DNA from: Ignavibacteriota bacterium
GTDB taxonomy: Bacteria; Bacteroidota; Ignavibacteria; Ignavibacteriales; Melioribacteraceae
Assembly (NCBI GenBank): GCA_002746605.1
Contig: PDPT01000013.1
Span: 1 to 50,589, forward strand
Length of the DNA: 50,589 bases
Reading direction: 5' to 3'
In this document: positions 15,895 through 24,751 of the stretch, piece by piece
How positions within the stretch are numbered: position 1 is the stretch's first letter
Layout: each line of letters starts with the position of its first letter
Made by a program: the position numbers and the translations under genes
The notes under the pieces: model-generated
Told to the model about the DNA's origin: nothing
The model's database searches: none
What the model saw: only the letters and a program-made list of their open reading frames with translations

Positions 15895-16772
15895 TATGCA
15901 AATAAATCTGATTTTAGTTCTTCAGTAAAGAGCTCTCTATAACCTTCAATAAAAGCTTCCAAGTCGTTTTCTTTTCCTAAGTTAAGTGTTTCTAAAACAG
16001 ACTTGTCTAATTCTATTTTTTCATCAAGATAATAATTTCCTATTTCCAATTTTTGAGTCATATAATCAACTAAATGAATTACAGAAGTTAATTCTTTATC
16101 ATCTTCTCCGGCTTCGGAAGGATTATGATGATATAACACAGTATTGGATAAATGTTCGGGCAAGCTCCATTTATTACTTAAAAAATGTCCTATTTCTTGA
16201 TGGTTTAATCCAAGTTCTTTCACCTCAGCTTCTAAAATAGGAGTTCCGTTTTCTCTAAAATCATTTACAATTGCTTCAAATTCTTTTTTGAAAAATTTGT
16301 GCATAACCGGAATACCAAGATCGTGTAAAAGTCCGGCTACAAAAGCTTCACTTCCTATTCTTAATCCAAGATCTTCTGCAATTCTTTTGCTTGCAGTTCC
16401 TGATAACATTGAATGTTTCCAGAAAGATTTTTGATCTAAATATTTATCACCTTTATTTTTAAATGAATCTACCATAGTTAAAGCAACAACTATATTTTTT
16501 ATATCTTGATACCCGATAATCAAAATAGCAAAATCAATTGTTGATACTTTTCTTGTTAATCCATATAAAGGTGAGTTTGCAATTGAAAGAATTTTTGTTG
16601 AAAGCCCTTGATCTCTTCCTATAATTTTGCTCAGTGCACTTGTGTTTGTTGAAGGATCATCTAGTAGTTTAGAGACCTCTAACATTGTTGTTGACATTGC
16701 AGGCAAATTGTAAACATTTGTTAAAGCCTGCTCCGACTTCTTTTTCCTTTCTTGATAAAGTTGTTCATCCAT
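15894..16772 (-). CDS. HDOD domain protein, first of a tandem pair
   Basis: HDOD proteins are metal-dependent-hydrolase relatives that mostly act as signalling platforms. The protein has 292 residues. The domain spans about 15-215, with IGRDQGLSTKILSIANSPLY (residues about 48-67), VSTIDFAILIIGYQDIKNIV, an HD-like LLHDLGI, LNHQEIG, and YHHNPS. The C-terminal 70 residues are acidic and end in ELFTEELKSDLFA. It is clearly a paralogue of the next gene upstream (16799-17677), with matching motifs along the full length. It is followed by the degenerate GAF-kinase with a one-base overlap, and fliA lies two genes upstream. Confidence 0.9.
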   Translation of the reverse strand: MDEQLYQERKKKSEQALTNVYNLPAMSTTMLEVSKLLDDPSTNTSALSKIIGRDQGLSTKILSIANSPLYGLTRKVSTIDFAILIIGYQDIKNIVVALTMVDSFKNKGDKYLDQKSFWKHSMLSGTASKRIAEDLGLRIGSEAFVAGLLHDLGIPVMHKFFKKEFEAIVNDFRENGTPILEAEVKELGLNHQEIGHFLSNKWSLPEHLSNTVLYHHNPSEAGEDDKELTSVIHLVDYMTQKLEIGNYYLDEKIELDKSVLETLNLGKENDLEAFIEGYRELFTEELKSDLFA

Positions 16773-16798
16773 TTAATAATTATCCTTATGATATGAGA

Positions 16799-17677
16799 TT
16801 AAATATTTATTATTTTCTTTTGTTCTTCAAAAAGTTCTTTATAACTGAAGATAAAACTTTCCAGATATTCTTCATCTCCGAGTCTTAAAATGTTTATAAC
16901 TTCATAATCCAATTCAGAAGTATCATCCCAAGAAAAATCTCCAATCATTAGTTTATGAGTCATAAAATCAGCCAAATGCACTAAGGCAGTTAGCTCTTTG
17001 TTTTCTTCGCATTGCGAAGGATTATGATGATAAAGTATTACATCCGAAATTGATAAAGGCAAATTCCATTTATCTGCAAGGTATCTTCCAATTTCCTGAT
17101 GATTTATTCCTAAGCATTCTTCTTCTGCCTGCAGATAACTTATTTTCTCCTTTTTAACTTTATTGAGAATTTCTTGGTATTCATCATTAAAAAATTTATA
17201 TATTATTAAAATTCCCAAATCGTGTAATAAGCCTGCAGTAAAAACCTCTCCACTGATTTGATAGCCTAAATCGTCTGCTATTCTTTTAGATGCTGCTGCT
17301 GTTAAAATAGAATGTTCCCAATATTTTTTTTGATTGAATTTTTTGTTTCCTATTACTTTTAAGGTTTCCATCATGCTTAAAGCGATAACAATATTTTTAA
17401 CTTGGTTAAAACCTAGAACAACAATAGCGAAATCGATTGTTGAAACTCTGCGTGGAATTCCGTGCAAAGGCGAATTTGCTATTGTTAATATTTTTGAAAC
17501 TAATCCTTGATCGTTACTTATCATTTTGCCTAATACTGCCGCACTTGTTTTAGGATCTTCAATAATATTAGAAACCTCCATAATTATTTGCGGAACAGTA
17601 GGAACATTATAAACCGATGATAATATTCTTTCTATGCGTTTGTCTTTGTTTTTATTTATGTTTGAAGAATTAGTCAT
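16799..17677 (-). CDS. HDOD domain protein, second of a tandem pair
   Basis: Paralogue of the adjacent HDOD protein; with the start I favour both have exactly 292 residues. I choose the ATG at 17677, which overlaps the fliA stop; the frame could also begin at a TTG at 17689. Matching motifs are MISNDQGLVSKILTIANSPL, VSTIDFAIVVLGFNQVKNIV, LLHDLGI, INHQEIG and YHHNPS. The HD-type residues are kept, so weak hydrolase activity cannot be excluded, although most HDOD proteins have lost it. Translation coupling to fliA and similarity to its neighbour suggest that sigma factor output and HDOD signalling are linked in this organism. Confidence 0.9.
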   Translation of the reverse strand: MTNSSNINKNKDKRIERILSSVYNVPTVPQIIMEVSNIIEDPKTSAAVLGKMISNDQGLVSKILTIANSPLHGIPRRVSTIDFAIVVLGFNQVKNIVIALSMMETLKVIGNKKFNQKKYWEHSILTAAASKRIADDLGYQISGEVFTAGLLHDLGILIIYKFFNDEYQEILNKVKKEKISYLQAEEECLGINHQEIGRYLADKWNLPLSISDVILYHHNPSQCEENKELTALVHLADFMTHKLMIGDFSWDDTSELDYEVINILRLGDEEYLESFIFSYKELFEEQKKIINI

Positions 17678-18302
17678 ATTCTCGTTCAATCTTTTTTCTC
17701 AGTTCTTTCATTATTTTGGAATGTAATTGAGACACTCTTGAAACCGTAATATCTAAGATTTTTGAAATTTCTTTGTAGTTCATATGCTCATAATAGTATA
17801 GAGTTACAATTAATCTGTCTCGTTCAGGTAAATTTTTAATAGCCTTTACCAATAATTCTTTTTGCTCCAAAGCATTGAATTCATCATCAGGCAATTCATA
17901 TTCGGAAGGAATTATATCAGCTAGAGTAAAATCATCATCTTGATCGTAAGGTTGATCTATCGATACATTCCTATAAATAACTCTATTAGGGTCTTGAATA
18001 TTATAATTTATTCTCGGTTTAATTTGTAATTTTCTTAATTCATCAATTATTTTTCCTCTTATTCTTTGAATGGCGTATGTTTCGAATTTAGTCCCGAAAT
18101 CAGGATCAAATCTATCTATTGCTTCGCTTAAACCTTCTACACCAAATTGGAAAAAGTCTTTTTCTTCCACAACATTAAGATTCATAAATTTCGAATTGTG
18201 TATTACATAATAAACAAGATTAGTATAATTAACCATTATTCGTTTTTTTAACAGGCTGGTTGGTTCTTCCTTGTATTCTTCCCAAAGTGTTGAGTTATCC
18301 AT
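17670..18302 (-). CDS. fliA: Flagellar sigma factor FliA (sigma-28) with a reduced region 3
   Basis: Directs RNA polymerase to late flagellar and chemotaxis promoters. The protein has 210 residues against 235-260 in most FliA proteins. Region 2 occupies residues 13-92, including LVYYVIHNSKF, DFFQFGVEGLSEAIDRFDPD and FETYAIQRIRGKIIDELR. Region 4 occupies 145-205 with LPERDRLIVTLYYYEHMNYK then EISKILDITVSRVSQLHSKI. Between them only about 20 residues separate DELR from the SIDQP segment, where region 3 normally adds about 70, so the sigma-3 domain looks mostly lost. A good ribosome site (AGGAAG) precedes the ATG. FlgM, its inhibitor, is encoded at 49840-50103. Confidence 0.92.
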   Translation of the reverse strand: MDNSTLWEEYKEEPTSLLKKRIMVNYTNLVYYVIHNSKFMNLNVVEEKDFFQFGVEGLSEAIDRFDPDFGTKFETYAIQRIRGKIIDELRKLQIKPRINYNIQDPNRVIYRNVSIDQPYDQDDDFTLADIIPSEYELPDDEFNALEQKELLVKAIKNLPERDRLIVTLYYYEHMNYKEISKILDITVSRVSQLHSKIMKELRKKIEREYD

Positions 18303-18319
18303 TCTTTCTTCCTAATAAG

Positions 18320-18529
18320 TTAACTGTATAATTTTTTATTTTTTTCAGTAGCTGTTTTGTTAATTGCTTTTATAAGAGATAAAGCAAGTACAGTAAGCAT
18401 TAAGGTTGCAACAAAAAAAACAATAAATGATCTAATCAGTATATCCTCAATCTGCATGCCCTGTTGACTAAATATTATTATTGAAACAAAAAAAATCAGC
18501 AATCCTATATTTAGTACTATTTTATTCAT
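18320..18529 (-). CDS. Unknown 69-residue membrane protein between flhG and fliA
   Basis: The ATG at 18529 is preceded by a strong Shine-Dalgarno (GAGGAG, six bases upstream) and is a better start than the in-frame TTG at 18568, which would place that ribosome site inside the gene. The product has two hydrophobic helices (about 3-21 and 33-56) joined by a short polar loop, and a basic tail ending KNKKLYS. No family is recognised. The reading frame is 17 bases from fliA and follows the main non-coding gap of the operon (18530-18638). Small two-helix proteins beside flhF-flhG are known in other flagellated bacteria, but nothing specific can be claimed. Confidence 0.75.
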   Translation of the reverse strand: MNKIVLNIGLLIFFVSIIIFSQQGMQIEDILIRSFIVFFVATLMLTVLALSLIKAINKTATEKNKKLYS

Positions 18530-18638
18530 ATTTATCTCCTCAGTTAGTTTTTTCAAAGAATATACCAAAGATTTTTTTAGCTTAATTCTTTGTTTTTAAG
18601 GCTTTTGAGAAAGATTTGTGATTTAGAGTTGGTTATTA

Positions 18639-19454
18639 TTAACCAATTGTGTGTATTTTGAGTTTATCAGAAATTTCTTGCAGTTTCATAGAAATTTCTT
18701 CATTCTTTTGGTTGGCGATTAAAAGTTTTTGGCGTTTTATGGATTGTATAACTTTTTCGGAAAATTTTAGATTTCCCAAATGATTTAATTTGCTTTTTAA
18801 GAAGTGTTTTGCAGCTTTTTCTAAATTATTGTATGCTTCAATTCCTTCTTCTTCACTAAAACATTTATTAACCAAAACATCTGTTTTTACATCTGAACCG
18901 TAATTTTTTATTAGTTTGAATATCGCATAGGCATCCATAACCGAAGTAGGCTCGGGGGTAGTTACCAATATTATTTCATCGGAATTAAGTAAAATTTCAA
19001 TGGTAGATTTATCAATACCTGATGCTGTATCTAAAAGTATCAAATCGTAATTATTTTTTAATGACCTTAACTCGGTTATAAAAAATTTTATTTTTTGTTC
19101 ATCTAATTTCGGATGATCAAATCTGCCCGATTCTCCTAAGATAAGATGCAGATTTTTATTGTACTCAAAAACTATATCGTTTAAACTTTTGTTATAGGTA
19201 AAATAATGATAAAGATTTAATTTTTGAGCAATATTATAAAGCACACTTTGATTTGCCATATTTATATCAAAATCAACAAGCAAAATTTTTAGTCCTTTTT
19301 CGGCTAAAGCGTAAGCAATATTTCCGGCAAAAAACGATTTACCCGTCCCACCTTTTCCGGATGTTATGGAAATAATTGAACTATTCGAATTTTCTTTTTT
19401 ATTACTTCTGAATAAACTCTGCAGTTCATATAATCTTTTTGCTTGTCCAATCAT
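18639..19454 (-). CDS. flhG: FlhG/YlxH-type MinD-like ATPase controlling flagellar number
   Basis: Partner and antagonist of FlhF; sets number and position of flagella. The protein has 271 residues. A deviant Walker A motif TSGKGGTGKS occupies residues 31-40, with the signature lysine of the ParA/MinD class. Further motifs are ILLVDFDINMANQSVLYNI and YDLILLDTASGID (Walker B-like region). The N-terminus (QAKRLYELQSLF) resembles the DQAxxLR FlhF-activating motif of FlhG. The C-terminal amphipathic stretch may bind membrane. It begins two bases after the flhF stop. A 109-base gap follows before the next gene. Confidence 0.94.
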   Translation of the reverse strand: MIGQAKRLYELQSLFRSNKKENSNSSIISITSGKGGTGKSFFAGNIAYALAEKGLKILLVDFDINMANQSVLYNIAQKLNLYHYFTYNKSLNDIVFEYNKNLHLILGESGRFDHPKLDEQKIKFFITELRSLKNNYDLILLDTASGIDKSTIEILLNSDEIILVTTPEPTSVMDAYAIFKLIKNYGSDVKTDVLVNKCFSEEEGIEAYNNLEKAAKHFLKSKLNHLGNLKFSEKVIQSIKRQKLLIANQKNEEISMKLQEISDKLKIHTIG

Positions 19455-19456
19455 CT

Positions 19457-20575
19457 TTAACTAATTTTTCCCGAATAAATCATATTTGCAATAAACTCAA
19501 CATCAGCCGATATTATGTCATCGGGAATAACCTGACCATTTGTTAAATATTTAATAGGAACATTAACCTTATTAACTAAATTTAAGATATTTCCGTAGGT
19601 TACCGCTTCATCTAACTTTGAAAAGACAATTGAGTTATAGTTTAATTTCTTAAATTTAGTTGCCACATCAAACATAACCTTAAAATCGCTTGTGCTGTTT
19701 AGTACCAAGTATGTTTCATCAACTTTTACTTTATCTAAAAATGTGTTTATAGATTCTAATTGCTTTTCATTTTGCTGACTTCTGCCAACCGTATCTATAA
19801 AGACAATATCTTTATCTTTAAATTTTTTCATAAATTTAGGAATATCTCCAGGCTCGTATGCAACTAAAAAATCTATGTTACTGATTTCTGAAAATATTTT
19901 TAGTTGATCTAAAGCTCCAAGTCTGTATGTATCAATCGAGATAAGACCAATATCTAAATTATGAAGTATTTTTGATATAACTGCTAATTTTGCAATACAT
20001 GTTGTTTTCCCGACACCTGTGGGACCAACCAAGGTTATAATCTTAGTTTTTTCACCTTTGCTCAATTCAAATTGACTTGTTGGAAGCAACGAGCTTAATA
20101 TCGAAATGATATATTCTTCTTTATTAGTTTCATTTATAAACGGTTCGTACTGAACTACTTTTTCCAGTATTGTTCTAACTATACTTGGTTTAATATCTTT
20201 TTTCAGTAATTCTTTTTTCAGTTCATCTAAGTTTAACTTAGGTACCTTTTTTGATTTTATATTAGTTTTTTTATTATTTGATGTCCTAGGTTCTAACGAA
20301 GCATCACTGCTATTAACACCATAAATTCTCTCTGTAAGTTTTTTCATTTCCGTTTGGAAATTTTCTACTTTCGATTCTTCTTTTCGTTCTTCAAAATTAT
20401 CTTTTGAATCATCTTCATCAATACTTGCAGTTATTTCGAAATATTTTTGTTCTAATCCATCTTTATAATCATCAATAACTTTAGTGCTTAAAACAATAGC
20501 TTCTTCGCCAAATTCTTTTTTCATCTCTGCTATTGCCTGCTTTAATGTTTTTGCCGTGAACTTTTTTATCTGCAT
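19457..20575 (-). CDS. flhF: FlhF signal-recognition-particle-type GTPase
   Basis: Determines where flagella are built and recruits FliF to the pole. With the start at the ATG at 20575 the protein has 372 residues; the frame extends four codons upstream to a TTG, but those codons contain the GAGGTG ribosome site. The N-terminal B domain begins MQIKKFTAKTLKQAIAEMKK. A charged linker (50-115) leads to the NG domain: G1 loop LVGPTGVGKTT (about 182-192), SIDTYRLGALDQL, FIDTVGRSQQNEKQ, and FSKLDEAVTYGNIL. The gene starts one base after the flhA stop, the classical flhA-flhF-flhG order. Confidence 0.95.
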   Translation of the reverse strand: MQIKKFTAKTLKQAIAEMKKEFGEEAIVLSTKVIDDYKDGLEQKYFEITASIDEDDSKDNFEERKEESKVENFQTEMKKLTERIYGVNSSDASLEPRTSNNKKTNIKSKKVPKLNLDELKKELLKKDIKPSIVRTILEKVVQYEPFINETNKEEYIISILSSLLPTSQFELSKGEKTKIITLVGPTGVGKTTCIAKLAVISKILHNLDIGLISIDTYRLGALDQLKIFSEISNIDFLVAYEPGDIPKFMKKFKDKDIVFIDTVGRSQQNEKQLESINTFLDKVKVDETYLVLNSTSDFKVMFDVATKFKKLNYNSIVFSKLDEAVTYGNILNLVNKVNVPIKYLTNGQVIPDDIISADVEFIANMIYSGKIS

Positions 20576-20576
20576 T

Positions 20577-22619
20577 TTACACCTCAATTTTTCCTATAAA
20601 TTCAATTTCTATATTTGCCGGTAATTCGGAAAAAGATAAAATTGTAATATCCGGAAATGTTGAATTAATTAATCTGAATAAATATGGTCTTATTGTAGCC
20701 GAAGTAATTAGAATAGGAAAATAACCTAAATTTCTAAAATTATCTACTTCTTTTTTTATTGAATCATTTAAATGTGAAAGCATCTCCGGTGTTAAACCAA
20801 GAGTTTGTGTTGCATCTCCCTGCTGAGCCAAGACATTTGTAATATGCTCTTCCAGATTTTCTCCTATAACTGCAGCGTGAATAACATTATTTGGATCTTT
20901 ATACAAAGCCGCTATTGTATCTCCGAGCGAATGCCTTACATATTCCGTTAAAACTTCAATATTCTTAGTAGCTTTAGAATAATCAATAAGTGATTCTAAA
21001 ACTTGAACCAAATCTTTTATAGGTATTAATTCTTTTAATAAATTCTGTAAAACTTTTTGAATTGTACCAAGCGGTAATGAATCAGGGTTAATATCTTCAA
21101 TTACTGCAGGATAATCTTCTTTTAAGTTTTCTAAAAGTTGTTTTACCGATTGGCGTGTTAAAATTTTATCGAAATTCTTTTTAATGGTTTCTTGCAAATG
21201 TGTAGAAAGAACGGAAACCGCATCTACAACAGTATAACCAAGCAATTCCGCTTTATCTTTCTCTTTTTCGGTTATCCAAAAAGCATCTAAACCAAAAGCG
21301 GGATCTTTAGTTGGCAAGCCGCTTATTTGTTCCATACTATTACCCGAGTTCATTGCAAGGTATCTATCCGAATAAATTTCAAATTGTGCAACAAGATTAC
21401 CTTTAATCTTAATTATATATTCATTTGGTTTGAGTTGCAAGTTATCTCTTACTCTAACCGGCGGAACAAGAACACCGAATTCCAAAGCAACAAACTTTCT
21501 TGTAGATGATATTTTCTGAAACAAATTACCACCTTGAGTATCATCAACAAGTGATATTAAGCCGTAACCTATTTCAACTTCTACAGGATCTACTTGCAAA
21601 TATCCTTCTACTTTTTCTTCAGTTTCTTCGGTTTCAACTTCGGCTTCTTCGGGAATCTGTTCTACTCCTTCTTTCTTATTTTTATTAATAAAAAATGTTG
21701 CAGCAGATAATCCTCCTCCCAGCAATAAAAAAGGAATTGTAGGCATACCCGGTACAATTGAAAATAAAAGAATTGCTCCGGCAACAGTACCAAGCGCCCT
21801 GGGATTAGAAAATAATTGAACTCTCATTTGAGAATCCATCGATTCGCCAGATTTGGTTTTGGTTACAACCATCCCCGCCGCAGTTGCAATTAGTAATGCA
21901 GGTACTTGAGAAACAAGACCATCACCAATCGTAAGTATTGTATAAGTCTGCAGTGCTTCAGTAATTTCAAGATCATTTTGAACTACACCGATAATAATAC
22001 CACCAAGAATATTTATTGCATTTATGATAAGTCCGGCTATGGCATCTCCTTTAACAAACTTGGAAGCACCATCCATTGAGCCAAAAAACTCGGCTTCTTT
22101 CGAAATGTCCTCTCTTCTTTCCCTTGCCTCTGTTTCCGTTATAATTCCACTGTTAAGGTCAGCATCAATCGACATTTGTTTACCGGGCATTGCATCTAAA
22201 GTAAAACGAGCTGCTACTTCCGAAATTCTTCCTGAACCTTTAACGATAACCATAAATTGAATTATCACTAAAATTAAGAATACAATAAAACCGACTACAT
22301 AACTGCCGCCGACCACAAAATTTCCAAAAGTTTCAATAACTTTACCGGCATATCCGTCAATAAGAATAAGTCTTGTTGAACTAATATTTAGCGACAATCT
22401 GAATATTGTTAAAACTAAAAGCAACCCGGGAAAAGATGAAATTTCAAGCGGCGAATTAATATATAGTGAAGAGATTAAAATTAATATTGCCAAAGTAATA
22501 TTTATTGCCAAAAAGAAATCCAACAAAAAATCCGGCAAAGGCACAATCATCAATCCGAGTATAAAAATTATACCGAATGCAAAAAGAATATCTGTATTTT
22601 TTAATATTTTGTTTATCAT
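20577..22619 (-). CDS. flhA: Flagellar export gate protein FlhA
   Basis: Large export-gate subunit that uses the proton gradient and docks chaperone-substrate complexes. The protein has 680 residues. The first 320 carry about eight membrane helices and the conserved cytoplasmic loop with EFFGSMDGASKFVKGDAIAG. A Glu-rich linker (about 318-340) leads to the cytosolic ring domain, which includes ISLVDDTQGG, the chaperone-docking region and RQSVKQLLENLKEDYPAVIE. It abuts flhB with no spacer and flhF on the other side. The length and motifs are normal for the family. Confidence 0.97.
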   Translation of the reverse strand: MINKILKNTDILFAFGIIFILGLMIVPLPDFLLDFFLAINITLAILILISSLYINSPLEISSFPGLLLVLTIFRLSLNISSTRLILIDGYAGKVIETFGNFVVGGSYVVGFIVFLILVIIQFMVIVKGSGRISEVAARFTLDAMPGKQMSIDADLNSGIITETEARERREDISKEAEFFGSMDGASKFVKGDAIAGLIINAINILGGIIIGVVQNDLEITEALQTYTILTIGDGLVSQVPALLIATAAGMVVTKTKSGESMDSQMRVQLFSNPRALGTVAGAILLFSIVPGMPTIPFLLLGGGLSAATFFINKNKKEGVEQIPEEAEVETEETEEKVEGYLQVDPVEVEIGYGLISLVDDTQGGNLFQKISSTRKFVALEFGVLVPPVRVRDNLQLKPNEYIIKIKGNLVAQFEIYSDRYLAMNSGNSMEQISGLPTKDPAFGLDAFWITEKEKDKAELLGYTVVDAVSVLSTHLQETIKKNFDKILTRQSVKQLLENLKEDYPAVIEDINPDSLPLGTIQKVLQNLLKELIPIKDLVQVLESLIDYSKATKNIEVLTEYVRHSLGDTIAALYKDPNNVIHAAVIGENLEEHITNVLAQQGDATQTLGLTPEMLSHLNDSIKKEVDNFRNLGYFPILITSATIRPYLFRLINSTFPDITILSFSELPANIEIEFIGKIEV

Positions 22620-23708
22620 TTAGATTATGCTTTTACGTTTTTTTTCTTGTTTCAACTTAAATATGTATGCCAAAATTTGTGCCACAGCTTTGAAGAGATT
22701 TTCGGGAATTTCTTGCCCTACTTCGCATGCTTTGTATAAAGCTCTAGCCAATTGTACATCTTCGTGCAACGGTACATTATTTTCTTTTGCAATTTTTTTA
22801 ATTTTCTGTGCTACTAAATCCTGTCCCTTGGCAACTACTTTTGGAGCAAAACTCTTGTTAATATCATACTTTAATGCAACTGCAAAGTGAGTCGGGTTTG
22901 TAATTACAACATCTGCCGTAGGAACATCCTGCATCATTCTTTTAAGAGCCATATCGAGTTGCTTACCTTTAATCTTAGACTTAATAAATGGATCGCCATC
23001 GGTTTGTTTACTTTCTTCTTTTACTTCTTGCTTTGTCATTTTCATATCGTTCTTAAATTTATATTTCTGATAAGCAAAATCTGCAAATGCAATAACGACA
23101 TAAACAAGAGAAACTCTCCAAAGAAAGTCCAAAGCATTATCCATCATATAATTAACTATTTCGGGAATGGTAAGATTAACTAAACCTACAGCATTTAATA
23201 TCATATCTTTTAATATGAAATAAGAAAATATTCCTATAACGGCCAATTTAAATATTGATTTTAATAATTCAACTAAAGGCTCCGATGAAAAAAATTTATT
23301 TTTAATTCCTTTTATAGGATTAAATTTATTTAATTTAGGCTGCAATGCTTTAGGTGTTATTTTGAATCCCACTTGAGCATAACCAACTGCAAGTGCTATT
23401 ACCATAATTGAAAGAACAACAGGGAAAATTGTAACAACAAAAAAAATAAATGCTTGTGTAGCATAAATACTCAATACATTTTTACTTAACTCTAATTTAT
23501 CTAAAGATGCAAATATGTAAGTAGATAAAGTTCCTAATTTGTTACCAATATAATTTTTAGTTAAGAAAAGAACTAACAAACCTGTAGTAAAAACGGCAAG
23601 TGAGTTTAGCTCCATACTCTTGGGAACCTGCCCTTCCTTCCGCGAATCTTCCAGCTTTTTCTGGCTAGCTTGTTCCGTTTTTTCTTGTCCGTCTTGCTCG
23701 GCAGCCAT
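22620..23708 (-). CDS. flhB: Flagellar export switch protein FlhB
   Basis: Switches export specificity from rod/hook to filament after self-cleavage. The protein has 362 residues. The charged N-terminus (QEKTEQASQKKLEDSRKEGQ) is a family hallmark. Four membrane helices lie between about 35 and 210. The cytoplasmic domain carries the autocleavage motif NPTH at residues 271-274, inside VVITNPTHFAVALKYD. The C-terminal tail after cleavage runs about 90 residues and ends in Lys and Arg. It abuts both fliR and flhA (one-base or no gap). FliK, which triggers the switch, is encoded at 30927-33107. Confidence 0.97.
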   Translation of the reverse strand: MAAEQDGQEKTEQASQKKLEDSRKEGQVPKSMELNSLAVFTTGLLVLFLTKNYIGNKLGTLSTYIFASLDKLELSKNVLSIYATQAFIFFVVTIFPVVLSIMVIALAVGYAQVGFKITPKALQPKLNKFNPIKGIKNKFFSSEPLVELLKSIFKLAVIGIFSYFILKDMILNAVGLVNLTIPEIVNYMMDNALDFLWRVSLVYVVIAFADFAYQKYKFKNDMKMTKQEVKEESKQTDGDPFIKSKIKGKQLDMALKRMMQDVPTADVVITNPTHFAVALKYDINKSFAPKVVAKGQDLVAQKIKKIAKENNVPLHEDVQLARALYKACEVGQEIPENLFKAVAQILAYIFKLKQEKKRKSII

Positions 23709-24485
23709 CTAAAAACTCATAATTTTTATTAGTTCAAATAATTTTTCTTCGTAAGCGTACATCAAATTTCTTATCATGTAAATATAAATCGGCATAACCA
23801 GTACTAATAGAAAGATTCCTAAAATTATCTTTAGAGGCAACAAGACAAAAAATACTTGAAAAGAAGGACTAACTCTTGAAATAATTCCACTTGCAATATG
23901 CACTAAAAAAAATGCTACTAAAATAGGAGATGCAATTTTTATAGAAAGTAAAAATACATTTCCCGTTAATTTTATAAGCATATCAATTAATGATTGAGAT
24001 ACTTTAAAACTTCCTATAGGCAGCATTTTAAATGTATAAGTAATTGATTCTATCACAAAATGATGACCATTAATAAGAATAAACACTATAATGGCAGACA
24101 TATTAAGTATAGTTGCAATAGCATTTCCGTCATCTCCGGTTATCGGATCGAACATAGATGACATTGCCAATCCCATATCACGTCCTATCAGCAAGCCCGC
24201 AAACGAAATACCTTGGAAAACCAAGTTAAGACTAAAGCCTAATATTATACCAATAAATACTTCTTTCACTCCGTTTATTATTAACAAAAAAATACTATCT
24301 CCGGTTTGATAGCTATATTGTTCTACATTAAAAAAAATTAAATACGTTATTATAAGAGCAAGTCCTAATCTTGCAAGTGTAGGGATTGAATCACTTTTAA
24401 AGAAAGGAACAAAAAGCAGCAGAGCAACAATTCTTAAAAAAATCATCAGTCCTGTTAAAAAATCGGCTACTAAAATTTCTGTCAC
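23709..24485 (-). CDS. fliR: Flagellar export gate protein FliR
   Basis: Part of the FliP-FliQ-FliR export pore. The protein has 258 residues and is very hydrophobic with about six membrane helices. Motifs include FLTGLMIFLRIVALLLFVPF at the N-terminus, GFSLNLVFQGISFAGLLIGR then DMGLAMSSMFDP, and a C-terminal LLPLKIILGIFLLVLVMPIY. The start overlaps the fliQ stop by four bases, and flhB starts one base after its stop. The order fliP-fliQ-fliR-flhB-flhA is the most conserved part of flagellar clusters and matches here exactly. Confidence 0.96.
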   Translation of the reverse strand: MTEILVADFLTGLMIFLRIVALLLFVPFFKSDSIPTLARLGLALIITYLIFFNVEQYSYQTGDSIFLLIINGVKEVFIGIILGFSLNLVFQGISFAGLLIGRDMGLAMSSMFDPITGDDGNAIATILNMSAIIVFILINGHHFVIESITYTFKMLPIGSFKVSQSLIDMLIKLTGNVFLLSIKIASPILVAFFLVHIASGIISRVSPSFQVFFVLLPLKIILGIFLLVLVMPIYIYMIRNLMYAYEEKLFELIKIMSF

Positions 24486-24751
24486 TTAGTCACCGTTATA
24501 ATAAGATTAAATATTTTATGTGTAAACGATATTAATTTATCTGCTGCAAAAGGTAAAGTAAAAATTATTACTAATGCAGTAATAATTATTTTAGGAACAA
24601 AAGTAAGAGTTTGTTCTTGAATTGATGTTGCTGCTTGAAATACTGATATTATTACCCCGATAATTAATCCTGCTCCAAGTATCGGCAGCAAAATTATGAT
24701 AACATTATAAAATGCTTCACTTAAAATTTCAATTATTAAATCTATGTTCAT
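24482..24751 (-). CDS. fliQ: Flagellar export gate protein FliQ
   Basis: Small export pore subunit, 89 residues as usual, with two membrane helices (about 15-38 and 50-72). The family signature is present: ILLPILGAGLIIGVIISVFQ then AATSIQEQTLTFVPKII. It lies directly between fliP (no spacer) and fliR (four-base overlap). Confidence 0.97.
   Translation of the reverse strand: MNIDLIIEILSEAFYNVIIILLPILGAGLIIGVIISVFQAATSIQEQTLTFVPKIIITALVIIFTLPFAADKLISFTHKIFNLIITVTK

Noticed and set aside
18554..18592. 8-bp inverted repeat CAAAGAAT/ATTCTTTG as a terminator between flhG and the small membrane gene
   Set aside because: On the transcribed minus strand it is followed by A residues, not T; the loop is 23 bases. 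It might be an operator but there is no further support.
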